Shown one piece after another: positions 32,208-41,406 of a stretch of DNA of 64,000 nucleotides (position 1 is the stretch's first letter; each line of letters starts with the position of its first letter). The translations under genes were made by a program, and so were the position numbers. This DNA is from JACKBJ01 sp964549495. GTDB taxonomy: Bacteria > Chloroflexota > Anaerolineae > Epilineales > Epilineaceae. Below the pieces are notes generated by a model, which did no database searches, was not told where the DNA came from, and saw only the letters and a program-made list of their open reading frames with translations. The DNA lies in NCBI GenBank assembly GCA_964549495.1, contig CAZJWJ010000010.1, positions 1 through 64,000 of the forward strand, read 5' to 3'.

Positions 32208-33734
32208 ATGACCAAGCAAGCGAAAACCGCGATCACCCCGACCCGAGCCGAAGACTATTCGGAGTGGTACCAGCAAGTCATCCGCGCCGCCGACATGGCC
32301 GAGCCCTCGCCGGTGCGCGGCTGCATGGTCATCAAGCCCTGGGGCTATGTCATCTGGGAGAACATGCAGCGTCGCCTCGACGACATGTTCAAGGCTACCG
32401 GTCACAAGAACGCCTACTTTCCGCTCTTCATCCCGCTTTCGTACATGGAGAAGGAAGCCAAGCACGTCGAGGGCTTCGCCAAGGAATGCGCCGTCGTCAC
32501 CCACCACCGGCTGGAGGACGACGGGCAGGGCGGGCTGAAGCCGGCCGGCGAGCTCGAGGAGCCCTTGGTGGTCCGGCCGACCTCGGAGACCATCATCGGC
32601 GAGATGTTCGCCCGCTGGATCCAGTCGCACCGCGATCTGCCGCTGCTCATCAACCAATGGGCCAACGTCGTCCGCTGGGAGATGCGCACGCGACTCTTCC
32701 TGCGGACCAGCGAGTTCCTGTGGCAGGAAGGGCACACGGCGCACGCCACGCGCGAGGAGGCCATCGAGCACACCGAGCGCATGCTGGAGGTCTATCGCGA
32801 TTTCGTCGAGAACGACATGGCGATGCCGGTGATCGCCGGCCGCAAGTCGGCCAGCGAGCGCTTTCCGGGCGCGGAGGATACCTATTGCATCGAGGCGATG
32901 ATGCAGGATCGCAAGGCCTTGCAGGCCGGTACCTCGCATTTCCTGGGCCAGAACTTCAGCAAGTCGGCCGAGATCCGCTTCCAGGACGACGAGGGCAACC
33001 TGGAGCACGTCTGGACCACCAGCTGGGGCATGTCGACCCGCCTGATCGGCGCGCTGATCATGAGCCACAGCGACGACGACGGCCTGGTGCTGCCGCCCAA
33101 GCTGGCGCCGGTGCACGTGGTGATCATGCCGATCGCCTTCAAGGCCGACGATCCGCAGGCGGTGCTCGATTACTGCGACGCGCTGGCCGACGAGCTTCGC
33201 GGGCAGAGCTACGACGGCAAGCCGGTGCGGGTCGAGGTCGACAACCGGGATATCCGCGGCGGCGAGAAGAGCTGGGGCTGGGTCAAGCAGGGTGTGCCGC
33301 TGCGGGTCGAGGTGGGGCCGCGGGATATGGCCAAGGATGCGGTCTTCGTGGGGCGTCGGGACAAGCCGGCCAAGGACAAGGCCTCCATCGGGCGGGCAGA
33401 CTTCGTCGAGGGGATCGGCGAGACGCTGGCCGAGATCCAGGCCGGCTTGTTCCGGAAGGCTTCGGAGTTCAAGGCCGCGCACACGCGGGTGATCGACGAC
33501 GAGGCGGAGTTCTACGCCTTCTTTACGCCCGAGAACGAACAACAGCCGGAGATCCACGGCGGTTTCGCGCTGACGCATTGGAGCGGCGACGAGGCGGTCG
33601 AGGCCAAGATCAAGGCCGACCTCGGGGTGACGGTGCGCTGTATTCCGCTGGAAGACCTCGCCGACGGCGCCGGGATCTGCCCCTTCGATGGGAAGCCGAG
33701 CGAGCGGCGCGTGGTCTGGTCCAAGGCGTACTGA
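32208..33734 (+). CDS. proS: Prolyl-tRNA synthetase, archaeal/eukaryotic type
   Basis: 508 residues. The class II core follows the archaeal/eukaryotic form: YSEWYQQVIRAADMAEPSPVRGCMVIKPWGY, LFIPLSYMEKEAKHVEGFAKECAVV, motif 2 LLINQWANVVRWEMRTRLFLRTSEFLWQEGHTAH and motif 3 GMSTRLIGALIMSHSDDDGLVLPP. The anticodon domain follows, and the C-terminal extra domain ends with CPFDGKPSERRVVWSKAY. There is no inserted editing domain of the bacterial type. It charges tRNA-Pro. ATG 32208 is preceded by AAGGAAG; upstream in-frame sequence is the palindrome and promoter, not protein. It converges on a strong hairpin with the next gene. Confidence 0.95.
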   Translation: MTKQAKTAITPTRAEDYSEWYQQVIRAADMAEPSPVRGCMVIKPWGYVIWENMQRRLDDMFKATGHKNAYFPLFIPLSYMEKEAKHVEGFAKECAVVTHHRLEDDGQGGLKPAGELEEPLVVRPTSETIIGEMFARWIQSHRDLPLLINQWANVVRWEMRTRLFLRTSEFLWQEGHTAHATREEAIEHTERMLEVYRDFVENDMAMPVIAGRKSASERFPGAEDTYCIEAMMQDRKALQAGTSHFLGQNFSKSAEIRFQDDEGNLEHVWTTSWGMSTRLIGALIMSHSDDDGLVLPPKLAPVHVVIMPIAFKADDPQAVLDYCDALADELRGQSYDGKPVRVEVDNRDIRGGEKSWGWVKQGVPLRVEVGPRDMAKDAVFVGRRDKPAKDKASIGRADFVEGIGETLAEIQAGLFRKASEFKAAHTRVIDDEAEFYAFFTPENEQQPEIHGGFALTHWSGDEAVEAKIKADLGVTVRCIPLEDLADGAGICPFDGKPSERRVVWSKAY

Positions 33735-33837
33735 TCGCGACAGGCATTCGCCGAGCCGTCCGGAAGGGCTCGTGGATCTGCCGTGATCCTGCGGCCCGGC
33801 GACCGGGTCGCGGCTCGGGATGAGGACGCGAACGAGA

Positions 33838-33874
33838 GCGGCGGCGCCAGGTCTGGGTGACCTGGCGCCGCCGC
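33838..33874. terminator. Bidirectional terminator-like hairpin between convergent genes
   Basis: A 16-bp perfect stem (33838-33853 with 33859-33874; arm GCGGCGGCGCCAGGTC) has a 5-base loop TGGGT. It lies between proS (+) and the lipoprotein gene (-), which ends 13 bases away. The T content after it is low, as usual for GC-rich genomes. Confidence 0.7.
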
Positions 33875-33886
33875 TTGCTCGACGTT

Positions 33887-35233
33887 CTACTCGGACGCGG
33901 TTTGCGGGGCGAGGTCGAGCGACTCGATGATGAGGCTGTAGAAGGGCTCGATGTCGGGATGGTCCGAAGGGGAGAAGCGGAGCTCGTAGCGCTGGCCGGC
34001 GTGGACGAAGAGGAGAAGGCGGTTGAGGTCCTGGCCGGGGAGGCCGTCGAGGACGATGGCGGGGATGGGATTGCCCTCGGGGTCGGTGAGCTCGAGCTCG
34101 GAGCGGTCGACGTCGAAGCCTTCGAGGTCGGCCAGGATGGCGTCGGCGGCCTGGGCGGCGTCCTGGTCCTCGGCGGGGACGGCGGAGATGCTCAGGCGCG
34201 GGGCGCTGGCGTCCAGCAGCGAGTCCTTGGCCACGACGCGCAGGCCCGGGCTGGGGCTGAAGACGCTGTGGCTGCCCGGGATGAGGGCGCAGAGGCCCAG
34301 CTCCGGGGCGAAGAGTAGGGCCTCGCCGTCGGCAGGGGTGGGGCAGGTCGCGGGGATGGCGTCGGGGTCGGGTTGGCCGGCCGCTAGAGGCTCGCCGCTG
34401 GCGCGGAGGCGGTCGTAGACGGCGGTGGCCCAGGGCTCGATGGTCTCGGGATCGGCGATGGGCGTCGAGCCGGTGCCGGAGATGTAGTTTTGGTCGGACT
34501 GGTAGGCGGCGTGGTCGTAGAGCCAGCTGTCGAGCTGGGCCATCTCCTCGTCGGTCAGCCAGTCGCCCAGGTTGTCGACCAGCTGGCCGGTCTCGCAGCC
34601 GCGTCGCTCGGCGTAGGCGTAGCCGTAGGACAGGACGGTGAGGTGGGGGCAGGCGCCGGATTCGTCGGGGCCGGAGGCCAGGTGCCAGCTCATGGCGGTG
34701 GCGACGCTGGCGCTGGCGCGGCCGCTGGAGAGCTCGGCGTGGCGGAGGCGAGCCCAGGCCAAGAGGGCTCGCTGCCAGGCGGGGCTGGCCTCGGCACTGC
34801 CCTGGCCATCGAAGAGAAGCTGCTCGGTCTGGGTTTGGAGGCGGAAGGCGTCGAGCCGGACGCGGAGCGCCTGGAGCTCGGCCAGGGCCATCGAGCCCAG
34901 CTCGGCTTGGGTCGGGTCGCCTTCGCAGGTCAGGAGCTCGGCGGCGCCTTCGGGGTCGATTCGCAGACCGGTGCAGGTGGAGTCGTCATCCGGGTCGCCG
35001 AACTCGACCGGGCCGAGGTACTCGAGCGCGATGGAGCTCAGGGTCGAGGGCTCGGTGGCGGCCGGGGCGTCCTGGGCGGGCTCGGTGGCGAGGGCCAGTG
35101 GCGTGGCCGTGGCCTCGGGCTCGGTCGTGGCCGGCTGGCAGGCGGCCACGAGCCCCGCGAAGGCGATCGATGACAGCAGGAGGAGCAGGCGATGGGTGGC
35201 GCGGCTGCCGCTGGAGAATCGGATGCTTGTCAT
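33887..35233 (-). CDS. Lipoprotein of unknown function
   Basis: 448 residues. Signal peptide and lipobox LVAAC (Cys32) after a run of Leu. A short Thr/Ala/Pro linker follows. The body has two parts. The first (about 75-270) contains ALLAWARLRHAELSSGRAS and several Cys (DESGACPHLTVLSYGYAYAE, ERRGCETGQLVDNLGDWLTDEEMAQLDSWLYDHAAY). The second (about 300-448) is beta-rich, with EALLFAPELGLCALIPGSHSV and YELRFSPSDHPDIEPFYSLIIESLDL, resembling substrate-binding or PsbP/Mog1-like folds with a stress-type pattern. No family was firmly recognised. The Met at 35233 is chosen because it begins the signal peptide. A promoter lies about 200 bases upstream. Confidence 0.6.
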   Translation of the reverse strand: MTSIRFSSGSRATHRLLLLLSSIAFAGLVAACQPATTEPEATATPLALATEPAQDAPAATEPSTLSSIALEYLGPVEFGDPDDDSTCTGLRIDPEGAAELLTCEGDPTQAELGSMALAELQALRVRLDAFRLQTQTEQLLFDGQGSAEASPAWQRALLAWARLRHAELSSGRASASVATAMSWHLASGPDESGACPHLTVLSYGYAYAERRGCETGQLVDNLGDWLTDEEMAQLDSWLYDHAAYQSDQNYISGTGSTPIADPETIEPWATAVYDRLRASGEPLAAGQPDPDAIPATCPTPADGEALLFAPELGLCALIPGSHSVFSPSPGLRVVAKDSLLDASAPRLSISAVPAEDQDAAQAADAILADLEGFDVDRSELELTDPEGNPIPAIVLDGLPGQDLNRLLLFVHAGQRYELRFSPSDHPDIEPFYSLIIESLDLAPQTASE

Positions 35234-35434
35234 GGTTGGGTCTTCCTTCCGAGATGGATCTCGGGATGCGGGCGTCTGGATGGGCTGCAATAGGAAATCC
35301 CTCACGGCCGGGGCGCGGAGCGCCGGTGGGTGAGGGATGGCAGTTGAGAATGTGGTTGTCGGGTTGGACTCGGGCCGGTGGACGGCCCCTGCGGCGATGG
35401 CGGGAACCTTTGCAAGGGGGAAATCGTCGAGTTG

Positions 35435-35464
35435 ATTCTAGAGATGGGCGTGGGCGAATGCCAA
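35435..35464 (-). promoter_or_regulatory. Promoter TTGGCA-18-TAGAAT of the lipoprotein gene
   Basis: On the minus strand TTGGCA (35464-35459), spacer 18 and TAGAAT (35440-35435). The transcript would have a leader of about 195 bases before the start at 35233. The divergent DinB-like gene has a possible TATACT box at 35539-35544. Confidence 0.5.
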
Positions 35465-35619
35465 GAAGTGGATGCGGGATGGCGGGACGATTCGGAGGAT
35501 GGAGGCGCACGCGGGCTGCGAGCATCGGGCGAAGGCGCTATACTGCCTGGGGCAGAACGTTCGTTCGGTTCGGGGTGGATCGGGCTGGACATCGTCTCGA
35601 GATCTGAAAGGGGTGGCGG

Positions 35620-36132
35620 GTGATGGATGTGCATGCGGTGATCCGGTCGCAGCACCATGCGGCGCTGGACATGCTGCAGGCGGCGATCGAGGGCTGTCCG
35701 GAGGCGGTTTGGGATCGGGAGGAGGATGGGAATCGGAGTTGGCAGGTGGCCTATCATGCGATCTTCTACACGCACTTTTATCTGCATGCGAAGGAAGCGG
35801 ACTTCGTGCCCTGGGAGGGGCATCGGGAGAACTTGCAGATCTTCGGGGATCGGCTGCCTTGGCCGCCGCATGACGAGATCGATCATGGCGAGCCCCTGAC
35901 GAAGGCCGAGGTGCTGGACTATCTGGCGCATTGTCGGGCGCAGGTGGATGCCATCGTGCCCGGGCTCGATCTGCATGCCGAGTCGGGCTTCGCGTGGCTG
36001 CCGATGAGCAAGCTGGAGCACATGCTCTACAACCTGCGGCACCTGATGCAGCATACCGGGGAGCTCTACGAGCGGCTGGCCAAGACCGGGGGGCCAGAGC
36101 TGCCCTGGGTGGGGATGGGGCCGAGCCAGTAG
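35620..36132 (+). CDS. DinB-like four-helix protein
   Basis: 170 residues. The helical pattern and His positions fit the DinB/YfiT-like metal-binding fold: an N-terminal helix AVIRSQHHAALDMLQAAIEG, then SWQVAYHAIFYTHFYLHAKE with the first His cluster, a middle helix, and MLYNLRHLMQHTGELYERL with the last His pair. Such proteins bind a divalent metal and often act as thiol-dependent transferases or have unknown roles. The GTG at 35620 and ATG at 35623 are adjacent; AAAGGGG lies at a suitable distance for either. It stands alone and converges with the molybdoenzyme gene 48 bases away. Confidence 0.65.
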   Translation: MMDVHAVIRSQHHAALDMLQAAIEGCPEAVWDREEDGNRSWQVAYHAIFYTHFYLHAKEADFVPWEGHRENLQIFGDRLPWPPHDEIDHGEPLTKAEVLDYLAHCRAQVDAIVPGLDLHAESGFAWLPMSKLEHMLYNLRHLMQHTGELYERLAKTGGPELPWVGMGPSQ

Positions 36133-36180
36133 CTCGGCCCGCCATGGGGTGGACCCGGTGCCGGATTCAGGGCGCCGGAT

Positions 36181-37869
36181 TCAGACGGTGGTCATCAGCT
36201 CGTGGACGCCGGTGGCGCCATCGGGGCGGGCGCCGGAGGGTTCGAGGATCTGCAGGTTGCCCTCGCCGTCGGTGGCGCGGACGCGGAAGCTGTGGCGGCC
36301 GGCTTCGTAGGTCCATTCGTAGCGCCATTGGACCCAGGAGAGGGGGCTGAGGGGTGGCTGGCGGAGTTGGGCTTCTTGCCAGGGGCCATCGTCGACCTGG
36401 ACCTCGACGCGTTCGATGCCGCGGGCGCCGGCCCAGGCGATGCCGCCGACGGCCAGGGCCGGCATGTCCGGGTCGCCAAGCATCATGTCGGTGGCCACGT
36501 CGTCGACCATCGAGACCACCTTGGGGCGGGCCTCGCGGCTCCAGCCGCGCTCGACCCAGTAGCCGGGGCGGAACTGGTCGATGGCGGTCAGGCGCTCGAT
36601 CCACTTGGGCTGCTTCATGCCGTAGCGGTCGGGGATGTAGATGCGCAGCGGGAAGCCGTGCTCGGCGGGTAGCGGCTGACCGTTCATGGCGTAGACCAGG
36701 AGCGTGCGCGGATCTTCCATGTCGGCCGGCTCGACCGTCTCGAAGAAACCGTCGGTCGACTCGACGAAGAGGTGGGTGGCGGAGGGCTCCAGCTCGGCCC
36801 GGGCAAGGACGTCGCGCAGCGGCACGCCGGTGAAGCGGGTGGTGCTGATCAGGTCGCCGCCGATGCGGTTGGAGATGCAGGCCATCGTCACCACCTGGCT
36901 GACGGATTCCATCGCCTGCAGCTGGCGCAGGGTCAGGGACATGGGACTTCCGACCAGGCCGCCGATCTCCAGCTGCCACTCGCGCTCGTCGACCCGCGGC
37001 GAGGTGGTGTTGATGTCGATACGGTAGTAGTCCTCGTTGGGCGTGATCTCGGGCCGGGTGCCGGGCGTGGGATCGAAGCGGGCCTGGAGCGTCGGCTCGG
37101 GCGGCGAGGCGGCGGGGCCGGAGGTCAGGTTCGGGTCGGGCCGCTCGGGCGCGCCGCTGGTGCCATCGGCTTCGTCGCGGCCGAGCAGGCTGCCCAGGCC
37201 CAGGGCGGCGGCGACCACGGCCAGCGCGCCGCCGCCGAGGCGGAGCAGGAAGCCGCGGCGGGAGGCGGCGAAGGCGTCGTCTGGGCCGCGGGATGGATGC
37301 GGGTCCGCATCGGTCTCGGAGGCAACTTCCTCCTCTCGCTCCAGGGACTCGGTGGTGGGGGCCAGGCGGGGGTCGGCCTCGATGGCGCGGCCGAGCAGCC
37401 AGCCCCAGCCCAGGATGAGGAAGGTCAGCCAGAGGCTGCTGGCGACGGGGCCGGCCGGCGGCCAGCCCAGCTGGACCTCGGCGGCCAGGGCCAGCAGCAG
37501 GAGGAGGCTGGCGCCGGCCAGACTCAGGCGGACCATCGGGCGATGGCCCCGCCGGCCGAGCTCGGACAGGACGGCACCCAGGACGATGCCGAAGAGGAGC
37601 GGGCCGGAGAGGGCCATGGCTCGCTCGACGGTCTTGGCGGCCTGGTCGGTCGAGCCCAGGCCGATGGTGGTGACCAGATCGACGATGCGGTCGATGCCGA
37701 AGGTGACCAGCGGGCCGGGCAGCCAGCGGCCGACGGCGTCGAAGATGTCGAAGGGGGCCTGGGGCAGGCCGGCCAGCCGGCCGCCCATCCAGAAGAGGGC
37801 GAGGAGCGGCAGGCTGGTGATGACGCCGAGCAGCGCGCCTCGCAACCAGGTCGAGCGCCGAGCTTGCAT
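36181..37869 (-). CDS. Membrane-anchored molybdopterin-dependent oxidoreductase (sulfite oxidase fold)
   Basis: 562 residues. The N-terminal membrane domain (about 8-165) has four to five helices. A cytoplasmic linker leads to an internal twin-arginine-like motif SRRGFLL followed by a hydrophobic helix (203-228). The sulfite-oxidase Moco domain (about 280-440) has VVTMACISNRIGGDLISTTRFTGVPLRDVL with the expected Mo-ligand Cys331, and FPLRIYIPDRYGMKQPKWIERL. The C-terminal Mo-co dimerisation-type domain is about 460-562. It probably catalyses an oxo-transfer reaction outside the cytoplasm, with electrons passed through the membrane part. Substrate unknown. The start at 37869 follows GGAGGTGG; the longer reading frame to 37983 is unlikely to be translated. 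Confidence 0.82.
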   Translation of the reverse strand: MQARRSTWLRGALLGVITSLPLLALFWMGGRLAGLPQAPFDIFDAVGRWLPGPLVTFGIDRIVDLVTTIGLGSTDQAAKTVERAMALSGPLLFGIVLGAVLSELGRRGHRPMVRLSLAGASLLLLLALAAEVQLGWPPAGPVASSLWLTFLILGWGWLLGRAIEADPRLAPTTESLEREEEVASETDADPHPSRGPDDAFAASRRGFLLRLGGGALAVVAAALGLGSLLGRDEADGTSGAPERPDPNLTSGPAASPPEPTLQARFDPTPGTRPEITPNEDYYRIDINTTSPRVDEREWQLEIGGLVGSPMSLTLRQLQAMESVSQVVTMACISNRIGGDLISTTRFTGVPLRDVLARAELEPSATHLFVESTDGFFETVEPADMEDPRTLLVYAMNGQPLPAEHGFPLRIYIPDRYGMKQPKWIERLTAIDQFRPGYWVERGWSREARPKVVSMVDDVATDMMLGDPDMPALAVGGIAWAGARGIERVEVQVDDGPWQEAQLRQPPLSPLSWVQWRYEWTYEAGRHSFRVRATDGEGNLQILEPSGARPDGATGVHELMTTV

Positions 37870-38081
37870 CGTCCACCTCCGAGGTCTTCGGTTGGGGTGT
37901 CTGAACCTAGCCGCGGGCTTCGGCTCGGCCAGCGCGTCTGGCGACGCGTCTCTCATGTTGACAGAGCGCCCGTGGGATCGCAATCGCGTTCTCGGAGGGG
38001 CCTTGCCCTGTGTATGATTGAAGCTCGCGCGCGGCCGAGCCTTCCCCCTCCGCGCGCCAGTGGATCAGGAGCGGAACCGAC

Positions 38082-38693
38082 ATGGCCCTACCGAAGCCCG
38101 AGGCCAAGCTGAGCCCCGAGGCTTACCTGGCGCTCGATCGCGAGGCCGCGGTCAAGCAGGAGTTCGTCGACGGTCGCATCCTGGCCATGAGCGGAGGCAG
38201 TCGGGACCATTCCCGGATCAAGCTCAACCTGGCTTGGATCGCGCGCGGACAGCTGGAGGGATCTGGCTGCGAGGCCTTCGACAGCGACCTGCGGGTGCGG
38301 GTGGATGCCGGTCGCTACGTCCATCCGGACCTCAGCATCGTCCGCGGCGAGAGCCATTTCGAAGACTCCGAGCAGGACGTGCTGCTGAACCCCACGGTGA
38401 TCGTCGAGGTGCTCTCTCCCTCGACCGAGGCTCGGGACCGGGGCGAGAAGTGGGCGCGCTACCGCCGCATGCTCTCGCTGGAGTATTACGTGCTGGTCGG
38501 TCAGGATCAGCCCTTGGTGGAAGTCTTCACGCGCAGCGGCGAGATGTGGACCTTCGCCGATGCCCGCGGACTGGATGCCGAGCTGAGGCTGGAGGCGGCC
38601 GGCTTGGACTTGCGCTTGCGGCTGGAGGAGGTCTACGCGCGGGTCGAATTCGATCGGGAGGAAGGCGAGGGAAGGGTGACCGATGAGGGTTGA
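38082..38693 (+). CDS. Uma2 family (DUF820) endonuclease-like protein
   Basis: 203 residues. Typical Uma2 pattern: LSPEAYLALDREAAVKQEFVDGRILAMSGG at the start, RDHSRIKLNLAW, then the PD-(D/E)XK-like core VHPDLSIVRGE and NPTVIVEVLSPSTEARDRGEKWARYRRM, followed by EYYVLVGQDQPLVEVFTRSG. The D of HPD and E of VEV are the likely metal-binding residues. These proteins are very frequent in Chloroflexota and Cyanobacteria. Their function is not settled. A TATGAT box lies at 38013-38018. The 3' end overlaps the next gene by 11 bases. Confidence 0.85.
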   Translation: MALPKPEAKLSPEAYLALDREAAVKQEFVDGRILAMSGGSRDHSRIKLNLAWIARGQLEGSGCEAFDSDLRVRVDAGRYVHPDLSIVRGESHFEDSEQDVLLNPTVIVEVLSPSTEARDRGEKWARYRRMLSLEYYVLVGQDQPLVEVFTRSGEMWTFADARGLDAELRLEAAGLDLRLRLEEVYARVEFDREEGEGRVTDEG

Positions 38694-39768
38694 TCGCCGC
38701 GGCGCGTCCAGGTGGACCTGGGGACGACGAACAACGGGCCGCGTCGAGGGCGTGGTTCCGCGATCTCTCGGGTTCATCGGGTTCGTCGCGCTGGCCGGGC
38801 TGACCGCTTGCGCCGAGCCGACCGCCACGCCCATGCCGACTGCGACCCCGACGGCCACGCATACGCCGGCGCCGCCGACCGCCACGCCGACCGCGACCCT
38901 GACGCCGACGCCCGATCCCTATGCCGGGTGGACCATCGAGGACCTGGCGGCGCGCGAGCACGGGGCCGGCGAGCTGACGGTCGAGCGGACGCTGGGGGTG
39001 ACCGGGGCCTTCACGCGGACGTTGATCAGCTACCCCAGCGGGGACCTGCGGCTGTACGGCTTCATGAACGAGCCGCCGGGACCCGGGCCGCATCCGGTGG
39101 TGTTGGTCTTGCATGGCTACGTGAACCCGGCCAGCTACCAGGTCCAGACGTACACGGCCCGCTACGCGGACGCCTTGGCGCAGTCCGGCTACCTGGCCAT
39201 CCACCCCAACTACCGGAATCATCCGCCGTCGGACTCGGGCGAGAACCAGTTTCGGGCCGGCTATGCGATCGACGTATTGGACCTGGCCGGCATCGTGCGG
39301 CGGACGGCCGGCGAGCCGGGCCCGCTGGCCCGGGCCGATGGCGCGGACATCGCCCTGTGGGGCCACAGCATGGGCGGCGGCATCGCGCTGCGGGTGGCGG
39401 CGGTCGATCCGGAGATCGACGCGGTGGTGCTCTACGGTTCGACCAGCGCCGAGGACCGGCTCAACTTCGAGCGTTGGGGCGGGCCCGATCAGCCGGAGAT
39501 GGAGACCAGCGAGGCCGATCTGGAGCGCATCTCGCCGGTCTACCACCTGGATCGGATCCAGGCCGAGATCGCGGTCCATCATGGCGATCTGGACCGCGAC
39601 GTGCCCTTGGCGTGGTCGGAGGACCTCTGCCGGCGGCTGGAGGAGATCGGCAAGCCGGCCGACTGCTACACCTATGCCGGTCAGGGCCACATCTTCTGGG
39701 GCGAGGCGGACACGTTATTCCTCGAGCGATCGCGGGCGCTCTTCGACCAGGCCTTCGCGGGGGATTGA
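38683..39768 (+). CDS. Alpha/beta-hydrolase lipoprotein (dienelactone hydrolase/esterase-like)
   Basis: 361 residues. A basic N-terminus is followed by a hydrophobic helix with lipobox LTAC (Cys43), and then a Thr/Pro/Ala linker to about residue 80. The hydrolase domain has the oxyanion HG motif VLVLHGYVNPASYQ, the nucleophile elbow LWGHSMGGGIAL (Ser229), and a late AGQGHIFWGEADTLF that places the catalytic His. The acid is probably in the segment HHGDLDRDVPL. It is anchored outside the cell and may hydrolyse esters or peptides. The start overlaps the Uma2 gene, suggesting coupling. Confidence 0.8.
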   Translation: MRVDRRGASRWTWGRRTTGRVEGVVPRSLGFIGFVALAGLTACAEPTATPMPTATPTATHTPAPPTATPTATLTPTPDPYAGWTIEDLAAREHGAGELTVERTLGVTGAFTRTLISYPSGDLRLYGFMNEPPGPGPHPVVLVLHGYVNPASYQVQTYTARYADALAQSGYLAIHPNYRNHPPSDSGENQFRAGYAIDVLDLAGIVRRTAGEPGPLARADGADIALWGHSMGGGIALRVAAVDPEIDAVVLYGSTSAEDRLNFERWGGPDQPEMETSEADLERISPVYHLDRIQAEIAVHHGDLDRDVPLAWSEDLCRRLEEIGKPADCYTYAGQGHIFWGEADTLFLERSRALFDQAFAGD

Positions 39769-39864
39769 CCGGCACGCTTCTCGAGGGGTGCGTGAGGGAC
39801 AGGGAGTCCAATCCCTTCGAGTCCAAGGCCCGGTCCGGGGCCGGCGAGCCGAGAGGGGGCAGGG

Positions 39865-40503
39865 ATGATTCGCTTCGTGGTGGGCGGATTGCTGATCGCG
39901 TTGGCCTTGCTGGTCTTTCGCGGGCTGACCTCGCCCCTTGTGGACTCGTTGGTCATCAGCCGGATCGCGGATGGGGTGGGGAAGGGCACGGGCGGAATCT
40001 GCGATTGCGACTTGTCGGATTGGCGATCCTGGCCGGTCATCTTCAGCGGGAAGGTCTTCGAACCGTCGGAGGCTTACGATGCGACTTGGCAGATCAGCAT
40101 GTTCGAGGTGGATCGAGTGTGGAGAGCCGGCGAGGCGGCCGCCCGGCTCGAGCCCGGCTCGGTGATCACGGTCTACGGCGATGCGTGCCCGCCGCGCTTC
40201 GATCCCGGTCGGCGCTATCTGGTCTTTGCCGGCCAACGGGTCTTTGCGTCGGAGGATGACGCGCCGCCGTACGTCACCCTCTTCTCCAATACCTGCATGC
40301 CCAGCCGCAGGTGGCGCATGTGGGACGAGTTACTGTTGCAAATCGGGTTGGGTGACCCGCCCAAACTTCCCTTGATGGTTCCCGGGCAGCTACGGCGAGC
40401 GGGCAGCGTCGGCATCGTTCTGCTGGGCGTGCTCTGGATCGTTAAGCCATGGTGGATCGATCGGCGGCGCAACGGTGGCGATCGGGAGTTCGTCGAAGCT
40501 TAG
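39865..40503 (+). CDS. Membrane-anchored protein with TIMP/netrin-like (NTR) domain
   Basis: 212 residues. N-terminal helix (MIRFVVGGLLIALALLVF) and a C-terminal helix (AGSVGIVLLGVLWIVKPWW) flank an extracytoplasmic domain (about 45-150). This domain has the Cys pattern and strands of NTR folds: CDCDLSDW, VIFSGKVFEPSEAYDATWQISMFEVDRVWR, SVITVYGDACPPRFDPGRRYLVFAG and SNTCMPSRRW. Bacterial proteins of this kind have unknown function. The ATG is preceded by GAGGGGGCAGGG. The Cys positions suggest one or two disulfides. Confidence 0.6.
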   Translation: MIRFVVGGLLIALALLVFRGLTSPLVDSLVISRIADGVGKGTGGICDCDLSDWRSWPVIFSGKVFEPSEAYDATWQISMFEVDRVWRAGEAAARLEPGSVITVYGDACPPRFDPGRRYLVFAGQRVFASEDDAPPYVTLFSNTCMPSRRWRMWDELLLQIGLGDPPKLPLMVPGQLRRAGSVGIVLLGVLWIVKPWWIDRRRNGGDREFVEA

Positions 40504-40829
40504 GGCTCTCCCGCCGCCAGCAAGGGAGTGACCACCTGGCCAGGCGAATCGGACCCAAGCGCAGGGAATGCAAGGGGTCTGGAGGCGACACGTCAGTTCA
40601 CCGCGAGAACGCATCTGGATTACCCGGGCATTCACGACCAATACCCGCGGCACTCGGCGGTGAATCCCGCGGGTCCGCCAGTCATTCGCCCGGGGAATCG
40701 TTTGTGCTGCCCGAGACGGTGAGTGCGTTTCCGGCGACGGGGTCATGGAACCGTTCAGGGGTCTGTGTCGTTGGTAGGTGTAAGAACGACCAATCCCATT
40801 CGCGGGAACCACCCCATGGAGGCGATCCG
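40504..40829. other. Intergenic region with nested inverted repeats, no gene seen
   Basis: This 326-base gap precedes the HU-like gene. It contains TTCACCGC (40597-40604) with GCGGTGAA (40658-40665) and ACCCGCGG (40643-40650) with CCGCGGGT (40669-40676), which could form alternative hairpins. No convincing promoter, coding frame or known RNA was recognised. Confidence 0.4.
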
Positions 40830-41264
40830 ATGGCGCGATACATTCAAGCCGTGCACCGATTCGGCCCGCGCATCGAGCAGCGGCCGACGCTCAGCCAGCG
40901 GGCACTGCACCAACGACTGGCCCTGGCCACCGGCCTGCGCCGCAGCCAGGTGTCGATGGTCTTGATGGAGCTGAGCGACGCCTTGGTCGACAGCTTGCGC
41001 GACGGGGTTCCGATCCGCCTGGAGGGTCTGGGACGCTTCCGCGTGACCACCGATGTCAAGGGGAAGCTGCGGCTGCACTACCTGGCCGATCCCGAACTGC
41101 GCCGCGAGTTCCACAGCCTGGCCAGCTTCCAAGGAAAGGTCACCAACCGCGGCAACGTCGGCCTGAGCCCGGAGGAGTTCAAGGTGCTCTGGGATGAGGA
41201 GTTCCCCGACGACCCGCTGGAGATGCCGCGGTTGAAGGGGAAGCGGGAGAAGGGATCGGGATGA
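40830..41264 (+). CDS. HU/IHF-like DNA-binding protein
   Basis: 144 residues. The region about 18-70 (TLSQRALHQRLALATGLRRSQVSMVLMELSDALVDSLRDGVPIRLEGLGRFRVTT) fits the HU fold with its helical N-terminus and the GLGRFRV strand turn. The following strands (KLRLHYLADPELRREF) replace the usual long basic beta arm. The tail is charged. It resembles the divergent HU-like proteins annotated as histone-like in Bacteroidota more than canonical HU. It probably binds DNA, with specificity unknown. GGAGG precedes ATG 40830. It lies just upstream of the restriction-modification genes but has separate spacing. Confidence 0.65.
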   Translation: MARYIQAVHRFGPRIEQRPTLSQRALHQRLALATGLRRSQVSMVLMELSDALVDSLRDGVPIRLEGLGRFRVTTDVKGKLRLHYLADPELRREFHSLASFQGKVTNRGNVGLSPEEFKVLWDEEFPDDPLEMPRLKGKREKGSG

Positions 41265-41323
41265 CCGATGTGCCGAGGAACTCTGCGATGGTCTCGGATG
41301 GATGCCATCGAGTCACGGGGGCC

Positions 41324-41352
41324 TTGTCCGCGGCGGACGGAGGTGATACCAT
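41324..41352 (+). promoter_or_regulatory. Promoter TTGTCC-17-TACCAT of the restriction-modification genes
   Basis: TTGTCC at 41324-41329 and TACCAT at 41347-41352 with a 17-base spacer. The start site near 41359 leaves about 48 bases before ATG 41407. Confidence 0.45.
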
Positions 41353-41406
41353 CCGGAGAACGTCTGTTTCATTTGGGTGGGGGATGAACCGTCTGGAAGG
41401 GACCGA

